A DNA stretch of 64,000 bases from Ceratobasidium sp. AG-K (Eukaryota; Basidiomycota; Agaricomycetes; Cantharellales; Ceratobasidiaceae). This document shows, one piece after another, positions 56,673 to 64,000 of this stretch. Where the stretch lies: positions 269,001 to 333,000 of the forward strand of contig JAWNGF010000013.1 of the NCBI GenBank assembly GCA_037039685.1, given 5' to 3'. The translations under genes were made by a program, and so were the position numbers. The notes under the pieces are model-generated. The model was given only the letters and a program-made list of their open reading frames with translations. It was not told where the DNA came from and made no database searches. The stretch's first letter is position 1. Each line of letters begins with the position of its first letter.

Positions 56673-59600
56673 TGTTGGAAGCAAAAAAGGTTTAGAGTGT
56701 GGAGTGTGTAGAGCGAGTTGGATAATGAGCAAGTTTTGCAAGATGGGTTGTTGGTGTGTTGAGCTCTTCCTTTTATACTGCATGATTTGTAATTTGATGG
56801 TAGAGGTGCTTCAGGGAAATCCTTTTCAAACTTCCTCATGATCCTTCTGAGATGCCCAAAGTCTTCTGCCCATTGTTCTGTGGCTTCTTTTGAGTCATAT
56901 CCGTTCCACCTGACCCTGTAGAATAACCCGTCCTTTGTTTCCTTCCAATCTACAATTCTTTCCACTTCATATTGTTCCTCCCCTTCCTTTGTTACAATCG
57001 GCGGAGGTCGGGGTTGGTTTCTGTGGAAGTTATCATCCGGTTTGTAAGGGCTTAGTAGGTCACTGTGGAGTACAGGGTGTATTCTCATAGATTTTGGGAG
57101 TTCCAACTCGTAAGCATGGCTCAAAATGACTTTCTTGATCTTGAATGGGCCATATTTCTTGTTGTCCAATTTCTTGTTGGGACAATTCATCTTTACATTT
57201 TGTCCATAGAGCCAGACCAACTCCCCTTCCATGTACTTGGGTGCGTGTTCAGTCGTGGTTTTTTCCCTGTGCCATTCCATTGCTGCTTTTGCTTCGTCCC
57301 AGACTTTTTGCCAGTCATTTGCTTTCATGTTTGCCTCAGGTATTGCTGTTTCTTTGTTTGAGACATTCCACAGAGGTTCTCTGCCGTTTATGATTTCGAA
57401 AGGGGTCTTTCCGGTGATTCCGTGCCTCTGGTAATTGTAACAGAATTCCGCAATTGGTAAAAGCTTGGTCCAATTGTCCTGTCGGTAGTTTATGAAGGTG
57501 CGCAACCATGCTTCAATCCATTGGTTTATCCGTTCTGTTATTCTGTTGGTTTGGGGGTGGTATGCTGTGCTGAAGCTTGGATCTATGTTAATCTTCTTGT
57601 ACAGAGCCTTCAGGAATTTGCTGTTAAATGTTGTTCCTCTGTCCGATACTGTGCTTCAAGGAAAACCATGTAACTTCCATACGTTCTTTAGGAAAAGTTT
57701 GGCTAGTTGATCCGCTGTTGTTGCTTCCCTACAGGGTATGAATTGTGCCATACAGGAAAATTGGTCTACAACCACCAATATGCTATCGTTTCCTTCTGAT
57801 TTCGGTAGTTTGACAATGAAGTCATACGCAATATCTTCCCATGGTCCCCCAGGAATCTCTAGGGCCTTGAGGGGTACCTGTGTTTTTGTGCCCTTTGCTC
57901 TTTGACATTGCTCGCACAAATCAACATATTTGTTCACGGAGTTTTTGAGTCCCGGCCAGTAGTATCTTCTTGAAATGAGTTCCAATGTCCGCGCATGCCC
58001 CTGGTGACCTGCTATTGGAGAATCATGGTGTATCCTCATAATTTTCAGCCTGGTATCCTTGTCTTCTGGGATATAGATTTTTCCGTTGACCCAGAGAAGG
58101 CCCTCTTCAAAAGTGTAGTTTCTAATTCCTTGTTGCACTGATCTTGGAAGGTCCCCCTTTTTCTTGCAGAGTTCTATTATTTGGTTAATGCTCTCATCTT
58201 CTGCTTGAGCTTCCTTGATATCCGCAATGATGTCGAACTTCATTTTGCTGGCAAACCCTCTGAATTGTCCTTCTCTGATCATGACCTGTTCTGCTGTTGG
58301 GATATTGTTGTGATTGCTTCTTCTGGAAAGTAGGTCTGGTTTTGTTGACAGGGTTCCTGGTCAATAAACAATTTCAAAGTTGTAGGAGGCGAGGATCTGA
58401 TGCCACTGAGCATGTCTTTGGTTAAAGGTAGTAGCTGTCTTCCAGAACTGTAGGTTGCAATGATTGGTGTAGACTGTGATTGGGTCCTTGGTCCCTCCAA
58501 ATGTAGTTGCCAATGCTTTAGTGATTCTATAACTGCCATCAGTTCCTTATTGTGCACATTGTAGTTCATCTGTGCTTGATTGAAAGATTTTGACAAGAAC
58601 ACAATAGGGTGCAAGTAGCCGTTGTCCTGTCTTTGTGAGAGAATTGCTCCCATAGCCATGCCGCTTGCGTCGGTTTCTAGTATGAAGGGTTTCTCCGGAT
58701 TAGGATGTTGTAGTGTTGGCTCTTTGCATATTTCCGTTTTTAGATTGTCAAACGCTTCTTGTTGTTCCGTATCCCATTTCCATTTTTGGTCCTTTCTTGT
58801 CAGGATGGTTAAGGGTTTGGCCAATCTGCTGAAGTTTGGGACAAATCTTCTGTAGAAGTTTGCAAATCCTAAGAATGCTTGCACCTGTTTTGTCGCAACC
58901 TGCTAAGTAGTAGAGTTGATGACTGCTAATTGCCTTGTTGACCGTGAGCAATAAGTCTAAGTAGACTAAATCGCTAAGGGAAATTGCTAGCTTCTAAGTA
59001 GAAGTCCTAGCTCCAAATCCCAAGTGGCTGTTGAAGTGGCTAAGTAGCCAAATGCCTCTGATCACAAACTGCAGGGAGAGTTGACAAGGCGAAGCAAGCT
59101 GGGGGTGACCATGCTTGCAAGCCAGTATATATAGGCAAAATACAGGTGAGTCATATCTACAAGTATGAGTCACAGTACATGCCATGACCAAGTCATGAAG
59201 GGGGCTGCGTAAGGCCAGCCAATAGAAAACAGCATGAGTCATACGACTCATGGTGACATGTCATCCATACACCTCACTAAGCAAGGGAGAGGGCACATCT
59301 ATACAGAAGAGGCGCTTAAGGCGCCGATACAAGCCACGAGTCTGCAGAAAGAGAGAGAGAGGGCGGAACAGGTCACGACATGTTTGGCTGTTCTTGGCTC
59401 CTTCCATTCTTTGATAGCTTTAACCTTCTCTTCCTGCATTGATATTCCTTCTTTGCTGATGTTGATGCCTGTATACACCAGTTTCTTCATGAAGAATTTG
59501 CACTTGGGAAGTTTTGCGAATAGGTTGTTTTCCAGGAGGATTTTGAGAACTTTTTGTACATCTTCAACATGTTGGTTGCGATTTTTGGAGAAGATTAATA

Positions 59601-60786
59601 TGTCATCAATGTATACAATAACACAAATATTGATAAGGTTGTGGAAGATATGGTTCATGTATCGTTGGAATGTTGCTGGCGCGTTCTTTAGTCCGAAGGG
59701 CATGACAACATATTCAAATAATCCTTCCTTGGTTCGGAATGCCGTTTTCCATTCATCACCTTCCTTTATTCTGATGTTGTTGAATCCCATGCACAAGTCT
59801 ATCTTCGAGAAGATCTTTGCATCCTTGATTTTGTCTAGAAGGTCCTCCATAAGTGGCATAGGAAATCGATTGTTTCTGGTGATCTCGTTCATAGGACCAA
59901 AATGTTGGACCAGTCTAAGTTCCCTAGGTCCTTCTGGGTTCTTGGTATCTTGTCCCTTTTTGACAAAGAAGGTTGCTGCAGCTACTGGTGATTTGCTTGG
60001 ACAGATCTTTCCAGTGGCTAATTCTTCATCAAGGTATTTCCTGAGGGCAATAGATTCCGCCAGAGATAGAGGGATGGGCCTAGCCGGTTTGGGAAGTTCT
60101 GCTCCTTCTACTAGGTCAATGGAGCAGTTGTAGGGTCAATGGTCCGGAACACGTTTGAATTTTTCTTTGCTGAAGACTTCTGCAAAGTCTTTGAATTCTT
60201 CTGGTATGTCTTCCATTTTGGCAATTCTTCCAATGATAGTGTCTGGTTGCCATGAGATCGTTTTTGATTGCCAATTGATGACAGGGTTGGCTTCTTCTAA
60301 CCATCCTAGTCCCAAGATTATGTTTGTTTTTCCTGTTGGCATTGCAAAGAAACTTTGTTGGAATTCCTTTCCTTCAAGGCCAAATTTTAAATCTGCCTTG
60401 AACCAAATTTGGTGTGCTAATTCCTTCCCTTGGATTCCAATAACCCTTTGTGGTGTTGGGAGTTCTTTTAGTATAATATTGTTTCTTTGGGCCCATGTGA
60501 TGTCGATGAAGTTTTTTGAGGCTCCTGAATCGATGAGGGTGGCTATAGGTTCTGTGATTCCAGTAATGTTGGTGTAAACAATTGTTGATTTGCCGGTTGC
60601 TCTAAGGTACATTGTTTCCATTACTGGTTCCTTGGTCTCTCCACACACAGTTAGAGGGAGACCCCTTCTTTTCCCGAATCTTCTATGATTGTAGCCTCTC
60701 TTCCCTTTATACTGGGTTTGGTTGTTATCCACTCCTTGGATGAGCATTTGAGCAAACGGTGGCCTTCTTGACCGCACTTCAGACAT
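56237..60786 (-). pseudogene. Gypsy Pol polyprotein with chromodomain
   Basis: Pol copies and integrates the element. Protease: IATLIDSGASKNFIDITWAQ (about 60560-60500). RT: NNRFPMPLMEDLLDKIKDAK and VIVYIDDILIFSKN (59890-59570). RNase H: FILETDASGMAMGAILSQRQ (about 58650-58690). Integrase: an HHCC zinc finger in HHDSPIAGHQGHARTLELIS with CEQCQRAKG, then a DDE core from WEDIAYDFIVKLP, and a GPY-like segment YGPFKIKKVILSHAYELELP (about 57130). The chromodomain reads YEVERIVDWKETKDGLFYRV through FEKDFPEAP (about 56970-56820). Breaks are TGA at 60136-60138, 58361-58363 and 57656-57658, one missing base near 58498, and the solo LTR. The pol frame overlaps the gag end by about 135 bases in another phase, which suggests a gag-pol frameshift. 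Confidence 0.9.
58891..59380. repeat. Solo LTR inside the gypsy RT gene
   Basis: A 490-base segment, TGTCGCAACC ... GGTCACGACA, flanked by the duplication TGTTT (58886-58890 and 59381-59385). The insert plus one duplication is 495 bases, a multiple of three. The pol phase is the same on both sides and joins cleanly between RT (EWKEPRTAK) and QAFLGFANFYRRF. This is the third level of nesting: solo LTR in gypsy in copia. Confidence 0.9.
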
Positions 60787-62633
60787 TGGTTTGATGCTAT
60801 TCTTGCCTTGTATACTTTGTCCGGAAGCCGTTTTGTAGAGGCTTGCCCGGTGGTGGTTGTTTGGGGTGTTTTCTTCCTGGTGGATGCCTTGATCTGTTGC
60901 AATTTTTGGTCAATGGAGATCGCAAGAGTGATCCATTGATTAAGGTTAAGGTGTCTTTTGGTTCCATCCTCGTTGATAAGGGATAGCTCAAATCGTGCCA
61001 GTTCTGTTTTGATTTCTGGCTTGAGTCCCTCCTTGAATTGGTTGATAAGAGCTTCCTCTCCCCAGTTGACGTCAATCATGTAGAAGCAGAATTCCGTTGC
61101 ATAATTCACTACTGAGTTGACTTGTTTGCTTTTTTGGATATTGGCTTCCGCCTTAGCCTTCTTGTTAGGGTCACTAAATTGTTCCATGAAGTGTGACTTG
61201 AATGTTTCCCATGACGTTAGGTTTGGATCAGGTACTCCATTGTTCATGGATCAGAGCAGCACCTGTGCCCAATGTGTAGCGGATCTGTTATCTGATTTGA
61301 AATTGGCTAGTGCTTCTCTAATTCGTTCTTGTCCCAAGCTGTATTGGTTGCCCAACCTGACAAAGTAGCTTTCCATTTGGGTGATGAACATTTCTGCTCC
61401 CTCTCCTTTCTTCCTGTCAAAATTTTCTGGTCTAGTTACTTTTGGACACCTGTTTTCCCTTCTGTTGTCAGGGTTTTCAGAAAGCTGACGTAGCCTTTGT
61501 TCCAATTTGTCAAGCCTGGTAGACTCTGCTTCGGGGTGGGGAGGTGATACGGCATGTAGGGATGCTTCATCCATCTGTTTGTGCATGTTGTTGATTGTCT
61601 CTTGCATGGTGTTAATTTGTCTGATTGCAATCCTTCCGTCTCCCCTTAGTCCTTCTAGTCCTTGGGTGACTGCTTCATTCCAGGCTAACTGTGCCTGCCT
61701 TGTGGTGTTAAGATCTTCCTGTACATTGTTTACCAGTCCTTGTGTGTTTGTGACTTTGTTTCTTAGGCGGATTACATCTTGTCCAACCAGGAAGCTGTTA
61801 TGTTCACTGTTTTGTGCAGTGGTAAGGATATCTGTCAGGGTTCCTTGTAGGTTGTTGAGGGAATCGTTGAAGATTTGTTGGTTGTTGGCCAACACTTGAG
61901 TAGATTGTTCTAACCCGTTGAGTTGTCTATTGATTGTTATCCTCATTCCATCAATAATCGTTAAGAGTGCGTTGTGTCTTCCAAGGTGAAGATCGTCAAG
62001 GTCGTCAAGATTGCTAATCACAGTCCTACTGCTGGAGCTAGAACTTGAGGTGGGAATCCCAGGGACTTCTTGGCCTTCAGTTGCTGTTGGTTGCTGGGAA
62101 TACCCTTGTGGTACATATGGCAGTGCTGGGTTAACTGGTGTTGCAGCCCAAGAGTTTATTGGGACCAGACCGGCATTGGTGATAGTTCCCGCAATCTGGG
62201 GTACTTGAGGAGCATGGGAAATGTGCGGTGTCGGGGGGGGTCTGATAGGAATGAGGGATATCCCCCCGTGAGCTTCAGGTCGAGGGGAAAAAAACGGTCT
62301 TCTGGGTCCCATTGGCCATAGTGGACGTGATGTGCCTGGAGTTGCGTTTGAGATAGGGATTCAAATTGTGACCGGTGTGGGGTTGTTGGTAATATCCCCT
62401 GGTTCTCTAGTAACAATGGTGGGTTCTTCCTGTACGACTGAAATGTTCTCAGCATTGAATGTTCCAGGCATAGAGGCTTGGCTTTGTGGGCAAGACCTTG
62501 CTGGTCCTCCAGCCCGTGCTTGTGCAATATCTTGCTCATTGAGGGAACTTGTAGGTCTTGAAGCCCTACTTGGTCCTCTCCTTGTTGAGAGTGGTGTTGC
62601 GAGGCATGACCCCGCGTCCTCTTGTATGGACAT
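60651..62633 (-). pseudogene. Gypsy Gag with zinc knuckle
   Basis: Gag forms the particle and binds the RNA. ATG 62633 (MSIQEDAGSCLATPL) opens a Pro/Ser-rich N-terminus. A long helical middle follows, with repeated Asn/Gln/Thr heptads around 61950-61600 (coiled-coil-like). The capsid region reads NGVPDPNLTSWETFKSHFME and INQFKEGLKPEIKTELARFE. A zinc knuckle CLKCGQEGHRLLKC (about 60765-60730) precedes the stop at 60651. TGA codons at 62361-62363 and 61251-61253 interrupt an otherwise single frame. Confidence 0.85.
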
Positions 62634-62641
62634 GATTGTGA

Positions 62642-62653
62642 AGCTTGTTTTGT
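62642..62653 (-). other. Gypsy primer site complementary to its own LTR (self-priming)
   Basis: On the minus strand ACAAAACAAGCT lies just inside the 5' LTR. Its exact complement AGCTTGTTTTGT occurs in the same strand of the 5' LTR (62828-62817), about 30 bases after a TATA box. That is where the transcript should begin. This is the Tf1/sushi self-priming arrangement. Confidence 0.7.
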
Positions 62654-62655
62654 AA

Positions 62656-63106
62656 TGTTGTAAGCTACTTCTTGGTGGCTATGGAACAAGCCGCAAGGGA
62701 GAGTGGACGGCACTAAGACCTAAGTGACCTCTTGAACCGCAACACACTTAAGTGTCTGTAGGCTCTAAAGGGTAGGGGTGGTTCTAAGTGTCACTCAAAG
62801 GGGATGTTTTGACAAGACAAAACAAGCTGGGGTTACCAGGCTTGTTGGTCCTCTATATATATTCACAAAGTGGCTGAGTCATACAAGGCGCAGCCACACA
62901 AGTCATACAAGACAGTCAGTCAGGAGTGTCCATGTGAGTCATGCTGTATTAAACAGACATGACTTGTACAAAGCACAGCCACGTTACACAATGTAACAGA
63001 ATAACCACAAGAAGGTGGCAACGCAGTGAAAAGGAATGTAACACAAAGAAGGAGACAGGCGGGCAAGACAACAGGCAAGTCTGATGGAGTGAGTTGGCTC
63101 ATGACA
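62656..63106 (-). repeat. Gypsy 5' LTR
   Basis: 451 bases, bounded by TGTTGTAAGC and TCATGACA on the + strand, with CATTG at 63107-63111. A TATATATAT box (62862-62854 on the minus strand) lies about 34 bases before the inferred transcript start at 62828. Confidence 0.9.
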
Positions 63107-64000
63107 CATTGTAGATACAGCATTGATAGATTGAATAGAAGCAAGAGTATTGGGTTGCATATCAGTGGGAGAGCAAGCAGACTGTGAAGAAATTAATGGG
63201 GTGCTTTTGAGCTTGGTCTTTGGAGGAGTGGATGAATGCACTGCCTTTTGCTTGCTTTTCACCTCCTCTTTTATAGCTTTTGGTTGCCCATGTTGCTGAG
63301 TCTTTGGTTTGTCTTTTTCTCCCCCTGTTTCTGTGTTTTCTCCTTGTTGCTTTGCCATGCTGTCTTCTGGAACTTTCTCCTCCCCCTCAGCAGGTGGAGC
63401 AACTGACTCTTCCAATTGTAGGTCATTTGGTTTGCTTGTATGCTCCTGAATGACTTGCGGGAATGTAATATTGTGTGAATACAATATTTTGTTTGCTCCC
63501 TTCTTGCAGTATCACCAGCTTTTACCTTGGTGGCCTGAAATCCCAGTGAAGATTGCTGTGATTGCCTTAGGATCCAACTTTGAGTGATCTCTGCTCTGAT
63601 TCAGTACATAGCACTTAGTTCCCCATGGCCTTAAAGTGCTAACATTGGGTTTCCTGCCCCAAAATGCTTTGAAGGGCATTGGTTGAAATTGACTGTGCAC
63701 TTGGGTTGGCATGCAATTTTTCAGGTAACAGGCATAAGTGATTGCCTCATTCCATAGGAATAGAGGTGCCTGTGCTTCAATTAGCATAGCCCTGGCCTTC
63801 TTGGTAAGTGTTCTATTCAGTCTCTCAGTGATTCCGTTCTGCTGAGCTGACTATGGTGATGTAGTTTCTAAGATTGTCCCTTTTCTGTGTGTATGCATCC
63901 TCCAATTGTTGTTAACAAATTCTCCACCATTATCAAATCGGACTTTCTTGATTTTCTTGTCCAGTTGTGTATTTATCACTGATTTGAATGCCTTGTATTC
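63107..64000 (-). pseudogene. Copia integrase, C-terminal part
   Basis: The end of the copia integrase core, VRFDNGGEFVNN (about 63945-63910) with SAQQNGITERLNRTLTKKAR, carries two of the catalytic acidic positions. It is followed by LFLWNEAITYACYLKNCMPT and KPNVSTLRPWGTKCYVLNQS, a standard copia signature, then a Lys/Pro/Ser-rich linker (63484-63111). A TAG stop before SAQQNG and a break after GHQGKSW interrupt it. The reading frame continues into 55409 across the gypsy insertion. The rest of the element lies beyond the window. Confidence 0.85.

Larger units (their letters stand above)
55415..63106 (-). mobile_element. Complete but decayed chromodomain Ty3/gypsy retrotransposon
   Basis: 7,692 bases with two 451-base LTRs and a CATTG target duplication, inserted in copia between integrase and RT. 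The order on the minus strand is 5' LTR, self-complementary primer site, gag, pol (protease, RT, RNase H, integrase, chromodomain), an extra open frame, polypurine tract and 3' LTR. Five in-frame TGA stops, a frameshift and an internal solo LTR make it dead. Confidence 0.93.
52526..64000 (-). mobile_element. Ty1/copia retrotransposon, 3' LTR to integrase, split by insertions
   Basis: The element is read on the minus strand. It runs off the right end of the window, so gag and the 5' LTR are not seen here. It keeps the 3' LTR, a polypurine tract and parts of integrase, reverse transcriptase and RNase H. It is interrupted by a solo LTR (53808-54304) and a full gypsy element (55415-63106). The insertion site matches the empty site at 24386-24390. 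Confidence 0.9.

Noticed and set aside
1..64000. CRISPR array, rRNA genes, telomeric repeat or prokaryotic operon
   Set aside because: No regular spaced repeats, rRNA sequence or telomere-type arrays were seen, and the gene structure is eukaryotic.

Overview
The window looks like fungal nuclear DNA, most likely from an agaricomycete basidiomycete. The evidence is multi-exon genes with introns of roughly 50-60 bases, a basidiomycete-type NDR kinase, a Zn2Cys6 regulator, fungal aquaglyceroporins, Ty1/copia and chromodomain Ty3/gypsy retrotransposons, and short farnesylation-signal peptides that resemble basidiomycete mating-pheromone precursors. A Rhizoctonia-like (Ceratobasidiaceae) source is my guess from general gene style and is not proven here.

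Layout. Positions 1-5133 hold a lysine-rich multi-exon gene with an in-frame stop, a CCGGA-rich tract, and a truncated copia element (gag plus 5' LTR, minus strand). Positions 5134-6052 are a copy of a segment found again, inverted, at 23740-24390. A pheromone-type gene module follows (6053-6793), then diverged repeats and a 1.4-kb fold-back transposon (8181-9596). An NDR-family kinase lies at 10564-15131 (minus). Three aquaglyceroporin genes follow on the minus strand: 16821-18495, 20414-22081 and 25358-27019.

From 24918 to 51968 the window is one giant inverted repeat. Two arms of about 7.06 kb (24918-31974 and 44910-51968) are nearly identical and flank a unique 12.9-kb core. The core carries five of the six pheromone-like genes, a 100-residue unknown protein, an M24B Xaa-Pro aminopeptidase (36289-38434) and a Zn2Cys6 transcription factor (38975-41127). 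The core's right edge is itself a palindrome (arms 42030-43126 and 43418-44514) with a pheromone-like gene in each arm. The aquaporin in the right arm differs from its left-arm twin by one missing C in a homopolymer, which shifts its frame.

From 52526 to the end of the window is a nest of retrotransposons, all read on the minus strand. A copia element is interrupted by a complete but decayed chromodomain gypsy element (55415-63106, target duplication CATTG). That element holds a solo LTR (58891-59380, TSD TGTTT), and the copia holds another (53808-54304, TSD GTAAG). The copia insertion site is unusual. Its two flanks lie at opposite ends of the window (52525 and 5134), and an intact empty site lies at 24386-24390. 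This suggests a large duplication or rearrangement.

The main biological proposal is a clustered family of CaaX peptides in three sequence classes. All share a TATA box about 100 bases upstream, and five of six share a CTATTGTTC motif about 225-272 bases upstream that resembles an HMG-box site. The cluster sits inside nested palindromes, as expected of a mating-pheromone locus maintained by ectopic gene conversion. No STE3-type receptor was recognised in the window.
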